This document shows positions 43,966 through 54,955 of a stretch of 64,000 bases of DNA, in pieces. The stretch covers positions 1 to 64,000 of the forward strand of contig JAUKUA010000005.1 of NCBI GenBank assembly GCA_030549175.1. The letters are read 5' to 3'. A model generated the notes under the pieces. That model made no database searches, was not told the DNA's origin, and saw nothing but the letters and a program-made list of their open reading frames with translations. This DNA comes from Lasiosphaeris hirsuta (Eukaryota; Ascomycota; Sordariomycetes; Sordariales; Lasiosphaeriaceae). Each line of letters begins with the position of its first letter. Position 1 is the first letter of the stretch. A program made the position numbers and the translations under genes.

Positions 43966-45740
43966 ATGCCTCCCAAAAAGCGCAATCGGTCGACAAAGTC
44001 GTGGCAAGCCATCGCCGCTGACGCGCAACGGCATCGAGATGAGTCGTTGTCCTGGGTTGTGAGCGGTACCGGTATGAACAGTGTCCCGGAACGATCCAGC
44101 ACTCGGTTCCCCCTGTAACTGACCGACTGCACCTGGCTGATGTCTTACCAGAGGAGGTGCCCATGGTTGGCAATCTCGATCTACACATCACCAACATGGA
44201 CCTGCCAACCCTTACCCAGTCAATCGCCAGCGGGACACACTCAGCCGTCGACGTACTGACAGCCTTCTCAAGGACGGCCGTTGTCGCCCAAAACAAAACA
44301 AATTGCCTGACCGAACTCGTCGGCGCCCGAGCCCTCTCCCGCGCCAAACAACTCGACTCGTACCAAGCCCTCCAAGGCAAACCAATGGGCGCGCTGCACG
44401 GGATCCCCATCAGCATCAAATCCCACATCGGCATCCAAGGCTGCCGCATGCCCATCGCCTACATCTCGCTCTGGGCCTCAGGCCAAACCGCTCCACGTGA
44501 TGCCCTGGTCGTGCAGATGCTCGCGCGTGCAGGCGCCGTCATCCACGCCCGCACAACGGAGCCCCAGAGCATGATGCAGCTCGAGTGCAGCAGCAACCTG
44601 TACGGGGCCACCCTCCACCCCCGCAACCCCGACATGTCGTCGGGCGGGTCGTCGGGCGGCGAGGGTGCGCTGCTAGCAATGCGCGGCAGCGCTATTGGGG
44701 TGGGTAGCGACGTTGGCGGGAGCATCAGGGTCCCGGCTGCCGCTTGCGGCGTGTTTGGGCTCAAGCCGACGGCGTTCCGCGTCCCGACGACTGGTTGGAG
44801 CTCGACGCCGCCGGGGGCGGATCCTGTCCCGACGGTTCTTGGTCCGATGAGTTTTGGTCTTGAGGGTGTTGAGACGTTTATGGAAGTTGTGCTGGCGGCT
44901 GAGCCGTGGGTTGTTGAGCCGGCGCTGGTTCCGATGCCGTGGAGGCCGGTTCACATTGCGCCGGGCGAGACTCGGCCTCTTCGTATTGGAATTGCGTGGC
45001 ATGATGACGTGGTGCTCCCTCACCCCCCGATCACCCGAGCCCTCGGTGAACTTTCCGACAAGATCGGCCGCTTGCCCAATGTTGAGGTTGTCGACTTCCC
45101 ACTGTACAAGCTGGCTGAAGCTTGGGCAATTGCGTCGAGTCTGTACTTTACCGACGGCGGGGAAGCCGACCTCAAGATTATGGCGGACTCGGGGGAGCCA
45201 TTGCTCCCACTTGTTCAGTGGATCATCCACGACAACCCGGGTACCAAGAAGCTGTCGAGGGAAGAGCTGGAGTACTGGCTCGAGGAGCGGGAAGAGTATC
45301 GTCTCGAGTACGCCGAGCAATGGAACCACACGGGGCGGTGGAGCGAGGCCGAGGGCAAGTGGGTGGACACTGTCGATGTCCTGATATGCCCAGTGGCCCC
45401 TGGCGTGGCCACGCGCCATAATACGGCAAAGTACTGGGCATACTCTGCTGTGTGGAATCTCACCGACTACCCTGCTCTTGCGTTTCCAGTTGGGAGGACG
45501 GACAAAGTTAAAGATGCAAAAGTGAAACGAGACAAATTCATGAGCTTTCAGGATGCTGAGAATTGGGATCTATGTAAGTCAGCTCTGCCAAAGAGGAATC
45601 TTCTCAACTAACACAACCCAGATGACCCTAAAGCCTTTCATGATATGCCGATAGGGTTGCAGATGGTTGGTCGGCGGTTTGACGATGAGAAGATTGTGGC
45701 TGTGTTAAAGTTCCTCCGGGATCGCGGCTGTCTTGACTGA
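43966..45740 (+). CDS. Amidase (amidase-signature family)
   Basis: The main exon runs from ATG 44163, or further upstream in the same frame, to 45573. A 48-bp intron (45574-45621, GTAAGT...CTAAC...CAG) joins it to 45622-45740, giving 509 residues counted from 44163. The Ser-Ser-Lys triad is visible: Lys86 (ISIKSHIGI), Ser163 in SSGGSSGGEGAL, and nucleophile Ser187 in GSDVGGSIRVPAA. These enzymes hydrolyse amides to acid and ammonia. Fungal relatives carry ~40 more N-terminal residues. A likely source is the ATG at 43966 (MPPKKRNRSTKSWQAIAADA), which ends in another frame, so an intron or frameshift at about 44050-44115 remains unresolved. The exact 5' structure is therefore uncertain. Confidence 0.82.
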
Positions 45741-46520
45741 GACAAGCACCTAGTGTCTATTTGTATTGAACGCAAGCCCGGCAACAATTATGGATATTAG
45801 AATCATTCCCTTAATCTTTCAGAGCCTTTCAATACAGAATTAGTAACCCATCTGTGAGCACAGGGAGTATATCGTGGCACCATCAAATGGAGTGAACTGC
45901 ATGAAACTGTGGTACGAGAGTAGTTGTAGCTTTGATTCTAGTTACTTCTGTGTCTAATGAGTAGATGCTTTTTGGCACAATGCAATGAACAATCACTTCG
46001 CCCTTTTCCCATTGGTTTTCTGTTCTCTTCAGCCCCGTTCATCTTGTTCAGCCTCTCTCCTCCAGACGCCTGATATCATCGACAACTCGCAGTGCAACTT
46101 CAACCACCCACAACACATGCTTCGGTGTGTCCTTACTATCCCGGGTCTATAGGGACTTAACTAGAATGAAATTCATCTATTCACCGTTACAAGATACCAA
46201 ACTTACTAGTTCGCGACACACCAGTTATTACATCCTTCTTTGGCGCGTTGTGCGCTTCTAGCTACCTGGTCAACTAGGGTGTTGGATTGGGTAGGGACTG
46301 CGTTGGTGTTGGTGTTTGAGAGTGTTGATGTGGTGGTGGCATGGTGTATTTGCGATGTAGGGTTGGTGGGGCTTTAACGAGTGACTTTAAAGGCTTGGTG
46401 GGTTGATGGAGACAAAAAAACTGTTAGGCTGTTGGCGAAGACACAATATATACTTGGATCTTTACAGTCAGAGTCCAGAGTATAAACTCTAGTTAGTCGA
46501 TGTGCTTACCTGGCAAATTC
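45741..46520. other. Intergenic DNA
   Basis: No gene is seen. A GT-rich tract (GTGTTGATGTGGTGGTGGC-like) lies near 46280-46345. Confidence 0.4.
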
Positions 46521-47410
46521 GTATGTTTCGTTTCCATTATCTTCAAGGCTACACTTGGTCGACGTCAGAAGTACCTTGGTCTGAAACCCCTGATCACCCA
46601 TTCAAGCCAACAACAGTACATAGACATGATGAATCCGCCTTTCAGCGCCTACACAGATACCAGCACATGTTGGTCGTTTGGTGAAACCGACTAACCAAAC
46701 GGGCCCTATCATAGTGTTGATGTCTGCTTCCTTCTCATGGAGGAGCTGCCTGGCCGGCCCTGGGATAGCTAGGGGGACGCTGCCAAAGTCTGGAAAGGTG
46801 TTGCTGATATCCTGTTAGAGTTGGGAAAGTATCCGTTTCCCAAGGCGGGGTCTCTGCTTGTCAATGCTCCCGACCATGTTCCCTTCGTCTCTGCGACGGC
46901 TAGCGAGAGATTCGTGTATCTTCACCCATTTAGACCATCTAAGACCTCGAAAGAGTACTACGTAGCCTGGACCGAGCAGCACCTAGAGTTCATCGCGGAC
47001 GGTCAACTCTATCCCCAGTTTCCTGTCGAGGTGTACTTGGTATACCACTTTCTCTAAGATGACGTGTCCCAATTAGCCGACTCTAAGGACAAGTTCTTTT
47101 TGAAACATGTGGACGACAAGGGCGACCACCTAATAGTGGACGAGGACTTAAATATCATAGGCAAATCGACTGGCAAATGGCCCGTGCTGTTCCGCGACGA
47201 GAAGCCATTTCACTGTCTCTTGTGTCCGCTGATATGTAGGCTCTCTGTGATGGGGTTGTTTCGCTCAGCGCGAATGATGATACGCTGAGAAATGCTTTGT
47301 GAGACAAGGGAGACTCCTTGGCGGCATTTACAGGAGATGAGAAGCTTAGGAGGTTCTTCTAGGGCTTGGGGCTCGAGTCCGAGTAGGCTTAGCTTTGCCA
47401 TTGGTAAATG
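46521..47410 (+). pseudogene. Aminoglycoside/choline phosphotransferase-like pseudogene
   Basis: The plus strand carries broken pieces of a protein of the large fungal APH-like kinase family: LLMEELPGRPWD (~46735), a stop, then GKYPFPKAGSLLVNAPDHVP (46827 on), a TAA, DSKDKFFLKHVDDKGDHL, and NIIG. A one-base shift leads into IDWQMARAVPRREA (~47170), which holds the conserved IDW Asp region. Further TAG/TGA codons follow at M-stop-ALCDG and FF-stop-GLG. Stops at expected Gln or Trp positions are TAA/TAG. The true substrate of the family is unknown. Confidence 0.7.
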
Positions 47411-48023
47411 CGATTCTTTAAGTCTTTGGGGGTCAGTAAGGTTGGGATGAATGGAAGGAGATTGCATTGAGGAGATACGAGAGTGATGAACCCTCAATGC
47501 TCTTCTGTAGGGATCGTTAGGAAGGGGCGACGGTATGTAACAGTGTAACAGACCGTGACTTCGGGCACTCATCTACTTCGTCTAGAGACTGTAGTCTGCA
47601 ACTTTAATTACTTGGTCTGGCTCGTTGAGCAGCGACGGTGAGTTTGTTAGGAAAAGATAATCCTTTTGCAGACTAGGAAGGGTACTTAGGTGGGAGGGGA
47701 GGACAGACTGGTCGCTGGCACACAAGAGGAGCGGCCAGAACGAGTAGGATGGTGTCGGTAGTATATGTATTAGGTCCAGATCCTTGCTCAATGACACTCC
47801 CGTCGCTGGGATACTATAGCCTAGCGGCGGTGCCAGCTTAACGACCAACTAGACTCGCCAGTACCGTTAGCCCTGATTCGACAGGCTATAAGTTCGATTC
47901 ACGTTCGAAGAAAATCCGTCCGGGGATTTTGGTAACTACCACCTCCTCTAGCCTGCCCTCTTTCCAAGAAGGAATAGAGGGCCGTCTAGGGGTTTAGGCG
48001 GTGAGCCTTTACTATTTTGGTTT
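47411..48023. other. Intergenic DNA
   Basis: Minus-strand ORFs 47210-47572 and 47582-47848 show no known domain. A tRNA B-box-like GGCTATAAGTTCGATTC occurs at 47884-47900, but no tRNA can be folded around it. Confidence 0.4.
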
Positions 48024-48804
48024 CTATTTTTGGTGGTTAGTCTCTTTCTCAAAGACTACTACGACCTCTCTAGACCTTTCCAACGCCTCGCCACGGTCCA
48101 TGAACAAGTCCCTCGCCTAAGATAGATCAAACTGCTCATCCCCTGCCATAACGCCTCCAAACTCACACAAGCGTCTCCAACGCCGGAATATCCTCAACAT
48201 TGTCTCTAATCCTTCAGGGATCATTGAGCCATGCTGGGACTCAACATTCTTGACATGCTCTAGTATTAACTCGGGCGAAAAACCACACCTCATCCCTAAG
48301 GCATAGCTTCTGATTGCCTTTATATTTGGCGCTACATGCAACAGCGACTAGAACTGGTTGAGATTAATACCATTCTCCGTATCGGTATGTTCCAGCTCGA
48401 TGGTATGGAAAGATGGTAGGGAATTAGGTTGGCAGAAGTAGAGAGCCGGGCCGCCGGCGAGGACGGCCTCGAGTATCTACAGCTTGGGACATAGGCTCCT
48501 CAGGATGGTAATGTCGTCGTTGGTATTACCGAATTTCATATCGTCACCGCAGATCCATTCGCGGAAGAAGTCTCTCGTGTCATCCGAGAGGGACGAGAAG
48601 TCGGGCAGAGCGCGCCAAGGGCGAGCGTAGCTTCTTCGGTATCTCTCCAGGGGGGTTCGGATCGCTGCCATGGCAGAAACAGTGACTACTGACAGCCAAA
48701 CAGCCCCTCGGACACTGTCGGGAGGGTTCCTGGCCGCAGGAGATGCAGATACGGTCGGCTATACGCGAAAGTAATTCGAGGGGGAGGTGTTGAGGAGATG
48801 GCAT
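48024..48804 (-). pseudogene. F-box-like protein gene with three in-frame TAG codons
   Basis: It starts at ATG 48804 with SPQHLPLELLSRIADRI, an F-box-type beginning. After about 45 codons the coding signal moves one frame over to RTPLERYRRSYARPWRALPD and continues to 48024. That frame has TAG at 48477-48479, 48348-48350 and 48117-48119, each where a Gln fits (CPKL-stop-ILEAV, NQF-stop-SLLHV, LS-stop-ARDLF). Length and layout resemble fungal F-box proteins, which recruit substrates to SCF ubiquitin ligases. No clear leucine-rich consensus remains. All three stops are explainable by CAG to TAG. Confidence 0.65.
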
Positions 48805-50054
48805 TTGGGTTTTTGGTAAATGTCGGGAGTGAGGTTGTCGGAATCTCCATTGTTTACTTGACGTGGAACCTGAGGTTTTAATAGTCGGCTTCACGGCTGC
48901 GTTGATGATTCTCACCCCAATTTCCTTGGTTCGTCAGTGTTCCCTATCCAATCGCGGTGCAGGCAGTGAGGTCTCCGAATTAGTTCGGGGGTTGTGCATA
49001 AACATAGTGCTAACAAGATTAGAGTATGCAGTCACCATGTTGATTTTGGGCATCTACTCTCATGATACCCTCAGACCTCGCTTGTGGTTAGACCGCCAAG
49101 AATTTGAGCCCCAACTCAGAAATGGAACGAATTGGTGATAAAATGCTACAATGTCAGTCGCTGATTCGGTCATAATTTCTTCTTAACACATCGCCGTAGC
49201 TCCGTTTTTAAGATTTTAGGCAATTACTCTTTCTGACAGATGTGACACTTCTGTGCTAAACATGTCTGATAGGGCTCCGGAATTAAGTCCTAGGTCTGCA
49301 ACCCAATATAGTTCCCGGTGCAGAAGAGGTTTATGGGTAGATAATAAGTAGGTGGATGGTTTTCTGAACAGCATTTAAAGTCAGGATTGGGAAGGGAGAG
49401 GTACTAGCAAAAGCCTTCGGGTATATAACGCGTTATGAGTACGACCTTAAGTAGGTAATTTATCTATGTACCTTAAGGTATTAATGTACAGCGAAGCTAT
49501 TTCCACTACCAGCCTAGATTGAGAGCGTCTAGGGGGCCTTTGATAAGTTTCAATGCAGGATAGTGGGAATAACAAGGCATACTAGTATGTACCATTAGTA
49601 TGCAATCGGATCCCATTTTGCCACGAAGTGAGCATGATGCAATAGAACTAATACCACTACTTACATTTACCAAATATTAGCTTCAACGATTCCTGTGTGT
49701 ACTTGGCATAACCATCTTGGGCGGTGGTCTTGTCCCGCTCTGCACCCCAGCTGAAAAGTCCACGGTACATTCGCACTTCATTGTATCAAAGCCAGTTGGC
49801 GACACACTATAGGCAGCGTAGCAAGTAAGTGTCTCGTATTGGACCCTCAAAAGCCACATTTCTGCAGGTTTGCCTTCGGGATTTCGCAAAGGTCCCCCGC
49901 CTGCGCCCAGGATGCCCCGCCCTTGTCACGAGAAGGGGAAGGACCTAATCATCTACTTAAAAAGTGGTTCTCTACCGCCTCGTCTCCGGCACAACTCCGC
50001 ACGCACCGCACCCTCGCCTTCATCAGCATCAGTCTAACAAAGGGCGGATTGAAT
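48805..50054. other. Gene-poor stretch
   Basis: No gene is supported. ORF 48863-49138 (plus) and 49683-49889 (minus) have no recognisable features. 49140-49680 is TA-rich. Confidence 0.4.
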
Positions 50055-50411
50055 ATGGATCCCATCAGTATTCTCGGATTGGCGGCGGCCGTGGTGAGCG
50101 CTATCTTCGCCATGACAGGACCTATCATGAAGTCGCTCTGGAACAAACTCAAGTCTCTATACGGCCGAGTCTGCAAATCGACCAGTGGGTTCCCCTCCCG
50201 TGATGGTCGTAGCCATCAAAGAGAAAGAGCAACAAAGGTCGTCAGGCTGACAGAACCACCAACAGGTTACCTACAGGGGTTGGGACGGGAGCGATTGACA
50301 GGCGATATCCAGCGACTGATGCACGCTGACAAAGGTCTCGCGAGGGCTGCAGAGCGACGTTACCTCAAGGGGGGTGCTTATGAGGATAATAGCGATTTCA
50401 GTGATTTTTAG
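50055..50411 (+). CDS. Small protein with fungal STAND-N-terminus-like start
   Basis: 118 residues from ATG 50055 (context GAATATGG). The frame is open upstream, but this Met gives the recognisable start MDPISILGLAAAVVSAIFAM, the way many fungal STAND/NLR and related proteins begin (MDPxSxLGLAAAVVxF). A hydrophobic helix (5-21) is followed by an amphipathic LWNKLKSLYGRV, a basic middle and an acidic tail ending EDNSDFSDF. No NB or effector domain follows. It could be a stand-alone N-terminal-domain protein, a truncated NLR, or a membrane-active small protein. Whether it is expressed is unknown. Confidence 0.5.
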   Translation: MDPISILGLAAAVVSAIFAMTGPIMKSLWNKLKSLYGRVCKSTSGFPSRDGRSHQRERATKVVRLTEPPTGYLQGLGRERLTGDIQRLMHADKGLARAAERRYLKGGAYEDNSDFSDF

Positions 50412-50926
50412 AGGTGCATGTTGGTTTGCCTCGCAATCCGACCGGAGGTCCGAAAGGCTAGGAAGGGAGACCAGTATTGGGTTAGTTTGATGAATCGACA
50501 GAGTGCGCTGCTATCGACAGACAAAACGGCCACAGTTGGCAGCATGCGAGTATAAAGTGATGTGATTCGTTATCCTGGGTGTTTGCCTCATTCTTGGGAG
50601 TCCGCCTTGTAGGACCTGCATGGTGCAGGCCAGCGTGGTGACTCACTGGTAAATGCAGGTCGACTAAAAAGCGTGAAGCGTGGCTTCTTAGGTGCATTAG
50701 AGCTGCAGTCACCGGAGCCTTGTCTCTTCAGCAGGGAGTGTAGGAACACAGCACAAGTCCATTCCACTCATCCACGGAGCTCTACTCTCTCTCTCTCTAT
50801 CTCTTTCACTTTAATCAAATCCCCCCCCCTCCCCCCTCCCCCCCCCAGATCCAATCTCATTTCACGGGTCACCCACCAAGGCAGTTCATCCCTCATTTTT
50901 CTTTGATTACCAAAACCATCTTGACC
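50412..50926. promoter_or_regulatory. Pyrimidine-rich upstream region of the 50,927 gene
   Basis: A CT-repeat (50783-50805) and a C-rich tract with runs of nine C (50820-50848) precede the ATG by about 80-140 bp. CT-rich tracts are common in promoters of well-expressed fungal genes, so this is an inference. Otherwise no feature is seen. Confidence 0.4.
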
Positions 50927-51172
50927 ATGTCTGTCCCAGGCGCCCTCGCAGTCGCATCCCCAAAACAGTGGGTTCTCTCCAACGACAATAACGGCACTAT
51001 CGTCATGACCCGTCCCACCAACAGCGCAGTTATGGCCCCTCAGGCAGCAGCTGCACCACGGGTCCATTTCAAGGTCGAGAACAAGAAGGGCGCGTTGGAG
51101 TTCAAAGGCCCCGACAACAGCCCCATCACGGCCATGGCGGTCCAAATTGCTGGCAAGATGGTTGGCGTTTGA
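50927..51172 (+). CDS. Small protein of unknown function, possible 3' UTR intron
   Basis: 81 residues from ATG 50927 (context GACCATGTC). The protein begins MSVPGALAVASPKQWVLSND and has an Ala/Pro middle and a C-terminus SPITAMAVQIAGKMVGV. No signal peptide and no known domain. Five bases after the TGA there is a good fungal intron (GTATGT at about 51178 to TTCTTCAG at about 51228), which would lie in the 3' UTR and argues that the locus is transcribed. It lies among other small unrecognised genes. Confidence 0.5.
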   Translation: MSVPGALAVASPKQWVLSNDNNGTIVMTRPTNSAVMAPQAAAAPRVHFKVENKKGALEFKGPDNSPITAMAVQIAGKMVGV

Positions 51173-51413
51173 CAAGGTATGTCGGTCCGTGGCTCACTTT
51201 AATGACATCGCTCATGGTTTTCTTCAGTTGACGAACTCGGGAACTTGGACTGCGAGGGAGGCACTCAAAGAAGTGGACATTGGTACATGATAGAGTAAGA
51301 GTAGAGTCTTTGTGTAGGTAGTTAATGTAGGCAGTCAACCATCGCATAAACATATTCGTGTCAACTTTTGCCAGTGCCATTCATGTCTCCTACAAGATCC
51401 GGATCATGATGAT

Positions 51414-51644
51414 TTACTCAAACTTCCAGAATGACCCAGTCATGTTCATCGTGATTCCTTGCGCGTACATGCTTGCAAACTGCTTGAATGTTTCGAAGCT
51501 GGTCCCCCATGGCTTTCCGGTGTACTTCATTGTGCTCCCATCTTCGAAAAAGGCTTCGGCGACGTAGTCGTCGTACTTGTCGTAGAGTCCAAGCACCTCT
51601 TTCACCTTGCTGGTGAAGCGTCGGAACCAGGACCGGAAACCCAT
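51414..51644 (-). CDS. Small protein of unknown function
   Basis: 76 residues from ATG 51644 in the context CACAAGATGG. It has a basic, amphipathic N-terminus (MGFRSWFRRFTSKVKEVLG) followed by a Tyr/Asp-rich segment and an aromatic C-terminus (NMTGSFWKFE). No signal peptide, no Cys. A plus-strand ORF overlaps it (51358-51567) but has poorer start context. I do not recognise it. Confidence 0.45.
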   Translation of the reverse strand: MGFRSWFRRFTSKVKEVLGLYDKYDDYVAEAFFEDGSTMKYTGKPWGTSFETFKQFASMYAQGITMNMTGSFWKFE

Positions 51645-52283
51645 CTTGTGAAGTTGTGAACGTGAGCTGATTAGTGTGAACCGGTTAATCTTGAAGAGTC
51701 AGAACTCAAGCGCATCATGTACTTTTTCGACGGGTTTGGGGAGGTGGACGTACATGCGGCTGAAAGACGAATCGACACCGGGTGCCAAATTAAGGGAGGG
51801 AAACTGGCGATTTCTCAGAGGAATGAACAGAATGAGCAGCGGGATGGATGGCACACCAGATACCTTGGTAGCACACGCGCCTGTGCCAGTTTTCAGCTTC
51901 GAGTCTCGACGAGAAGAAAAGGGAAGAAGGATCGAGGGACTGCCAACGCAGACTTGCAAGCAGCAACATGCGGACATGCGGACCACTGCTGACAGACTCC
52001 AAGGCAATTTCCATTTTGGAGACGGCCTCAATGGCCGGGCGTAAAATGCAGGTCTTGTTGCAGAGTGGCGGGGGCGGGGCAACGCCACCGGCCTTGGGGG
52101 TGAAAATCCTAAAGTACCAGCGACATGATGCGGGCGAGAGCCTTGTCCAGCGGTTGATGAATTCCATCTGACCTATCTCTTGCTCAATAAGGGGGTCGAT
52201 TTCCCTCCCCGCCAGCACTTTGATGTCCAGCCCCTTTCTCACTCTTGCATCTCAACCCTTCTACCCTTACACGGAAGCTCAAA
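51645..52283. other. Intergenic DNA
   Basis: Overlapping ORFs on both strands (51676-52044, 51717-51992 plus; 51699-52088, 51790-52242 minus) cannot be told apart and none has a known domain. The right end should be the promoter of the next gene. Confidence 0.4.
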
Positions 52284-53100
52284 ATGTCGATTTCCAAGGT
52301 TCACATCTCGCGAATTACTCCAGTGGTAGCCGATGAGGAGTTCAAAGCACGCGGTAACAAGGTGACGTACTTCAGCGTCAACGACGAGGAGGGTGAGGCC
52401 TTCACAGCAGCGACACCGCCCAACAGCACCCATGCCGCCAAGCTAGCGCAGATCGCCATGGCCGTTCAAGCCAGCCGTGAACACAAACCCAAGCCCAGAA
52501 GACATGCGGGCCTCATTTCTGGCATCTATCAGCGTCTCCAGATTCAGAGCACTCCTGGGCCTCCCGTGGACAGGGGCCGGTACCTCATAGGCGGTCCGCA
52601 GCATGCAGTCGCCGAGGGCGATACCGCGTCTCAGTTTACCAAATCCAACATGTCTACCATGTCTGACATGTCTAGCATGTCTGGCATGTCATCGGCAACC
52701 GAGTATGGCGCCTCGCCTCCCCAGACCGCCGAATACCAGGGAGAAGAAGCTGCCGACGCCGAGTACGCCCGCGCCCCGGACTCCCATCGAGCCTACCCAG
52801 TCCCTTTTGGCCAGAGCCCTGTCCAACCGCCCGACGTAACACGATACCGTGGCGAGGATAGGACGGCATACAAAGTCCGAGGCCGCGCCGGAACCGTCAA
52901 GGTATCGGCCCCGGCCGGTAGCAACGAAGCGGGGCTCTTTGATGCTTTGGCGACGGCGAACTCCCGGTCTGGTGAGGTATGTGATTCCAGGAGAAGAAAG
53001 GGCTGACAGTCATCGGTTCTGACGAAGCCACCAGAGTGTGCGAGCCGTCGCGAGAAGACAACATCGACATGCTAGGGAACGGAGGGGCTTCTTTGGGTAG
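52284..53100 (+). CDS. Unknown protein with Met-Ser tandem repeat (two exons)
   Basis: Exon 1 52284-52976, intron 52977-53034 (GTATGT, branch GCTGAC, CACCAG), exon 2 53035-53100 ending TAG; 252 residues. The ATG at 52284 has the context CAAAATGTC. The N-terminus MSISKVHISRITPVVADEEF is followed by a mostly disordered, Pro/Gln/Glu-rich chain. At residues ~123-137 a 9-bp unit (ATGTCT plus one variable codon) is repeated, giving MSTMSDMSSMSGMS. The spliced C-terminus is strongly basic (RAVARRQHRHARERRGFFG). No family is recognised. The clean intron makes a real gene likely. Confidence 0.65.
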
Positions 53101-53721
53101 AGTGGTGCGGACGTGGACATGCGGGCTCTGGAGGTGGGAAGTCTAAAGGATACTCTGTTAGCGGGAAGATTGCTGGGAAGGTCGAGCCCCTTTGTATTCT
53201 ACGATATAAGTAAGGACTAGAGTAACTTCAGACTTGAGGCTATTATTCTAATATGAGGACTAACGTTTACATTCCTTGACAATGAACAACCGGCTCCAAA
53301 AGAATCACTCTTTGATGACGATATCTTGGAGAGTGTATGCGATAATCTCGAGAATAAGAGCATCTACTGACAGTTACCTGTCAAGGCCAGCTCTTGGCCA
53401 TGCCTTGCATTTCGGGGCTGACATGAGAAGATAGCGTCGTGAGTGGGGGATGCCATGATTATCACACCACTGACAAAAAAGGCGTTATCATGTTACCAGC
53501 GCATGCAAATCTGACCACCCATCACGATGTAGGACGCACAAAAAATGGTGACAGACAAACAGATAAGTACCCTAATAACAGGATCCAATATGTATGAAAC
53601 AAAAAGTCACCCGAAACAGAAAGGCGACATTTAGTTTGAGCCGCCGTTTTTTCTTCCCATCTCGACCAGATCCCCACTCCCTAGGTACCCTCGCAAGGTA
53701 ACTGCTTATACGTCCAACAAC
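53101..53721. other. Intergenic DNA
   Basis: No gene seen. The right part should hold the former promoter of the ZZ-finger gene. Confidence 0.45.
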
Positions 53722-54955
53722 ATGACTATAGAAAGGCCTCCTCCGCCCTTACCTCAGGAGCCCAACAGTGATGTGGACGTGTGGGGGAATTGGAGAAAAA
53801 GGGTCACAGAATTTCAGAGCCCAGCGAGGAGAGTACGACGAGGTGGCGGAGATGATGGAGGATATCCTCAGCACCCCCCTGGACACGGTCGTTCGAGAGT
53901 GGCTTCTCTATTTCTGGGACCTCTCCCTGCACGCCTCGCACAATACGATGCTTGCCGTCTACTCCCGAAAGACCGGAGGGGCACGCCGGGTTAACGACCT
54001 CTATTCTCTCGGGTCCAGCGTCCTGTCGGTGGAGCAGATTGACGGCGGCAGCTTGCTGTTTGAGTATTACGATGTATACATGAACCTCCAGGTTACCCCC
54101 AAGGGTCTGGACTGGACTGTAGGGTGTAATGGCTTCAACCCGGCCGCCCAGTGTCTCATGAGGGGACCGGTGCATGAATGGTACACACATCCGTAACGCG
54201 TGGCCCCAGTGGAGGCAGAGACGGCGTATCTGGTGGACTGCTGGCGCAGAATCCACGACCCGGAAGACCCCGATGCCTTCCAGCCCTTCTAAGGCCACTT
54301 TGACAGGATAGCCTAGAACATCAGTGAGTGGGAGGGCCCATGTGAACAGAGGCCGGATGCCCTGGTGTTGACCGTATGGCAGCGACTCCGTGGCCGGCGC
54401 GCCGAGTGTCGTCGTACCGCTCGATCGTTCATTCAGACAGCCATGCAAATGATCGGCCATCCAACCAGATCCAACTTTAGATACGGTTCTCATCTTCTCT
54501 GGTGGGCGCTGACGGCTGTAGGGGAGGAGGATGACACCTAGAACGCGTTGGCTTGTATCAAGTTTGCTCATTGGCATCAGATGACGTCCGCTTTGGTGCC
54601 CGAATCGGACCGTTCTCTCGGAGACTGTCCCGACGAGATCCCCATCTCCCGGGAGACTGAAAGTCAAACCGCACCGGAGGAACATGTGTTCCGAATCATC
54701 AACGGACGTTTCAGCGGCTTCTTGTGCGACAGCTGCGGGCGGTTCATACTGTCCGAGGAGCATCACTGGCACTGTACCGTGTGCATCACGGTGGATCTCT
54801 GCCGGCACTGCTATCGACTTCTCAAGTCTGGCCAGCCGATGCTGAATTTGTGTGATAGGGACCACGTCTTGTGGCGCATTCCCCCGGCTCCAGCCAGGGG
54901 AGAAGAATGCGAAGATCGGTACGAACGGTGGTGGGATGCCTTGCGGGCAAGGTAG
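53722..54955 (+). pseudogene. ZZ-type zinc-finger protein gene with four in-frame stops
   Basis: ATG 53722 opens a frame (RPPPPLPQEPNSDVDVWGNW) that passes near 53810 by a frameshift into a second frame running to 54955. That second frame has four stops: TAA 54194-54196, TAA 54290-54292, TAG 54314-54316 and TAG 54539-54541. Near the end (about 54725-54840) a ZZ finger is complete: CDSCGRF, HHWHCTVC, VDLCRHCYRLL. ZZ fingers bind two zinc ions and mediate protein contacts. The N-terminal ~300 residues are not recognised. All four stops can come from CAA, CAG or TGG. A long minus ORF over the same bases (53804-54865) is a shadow. Confidence 0.78.

Noticed and set aside
44673..45419. Minus-strand ORF of 248 codons
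   Set aside because: Shadow of the amidase exon; Arg/Pro-rich as expected for antisense of GC-rich coding DNA.
47880..47965. tRNA-like B-box (GGCTATAAGTTCGATTC)
   Set aside because: No A-box, acceptor stem or anticodon arm can be paired around it.
50927..51172. RHIM-like amyloid motif suggested by AVQIAG
   Set aside because: A single short resemblance to the V/I-Q-I-G core is not enough, and the flanking pattern does not match known fungal amyloid motifs.
53804..54865. Minus-strand ORF of 353 codons
   Set aside because: Although longer than any plus-strand piece, the plus strand carries the ZZ finger. Stops made by RIP on the plus strand do not interrupt the antisense frame.
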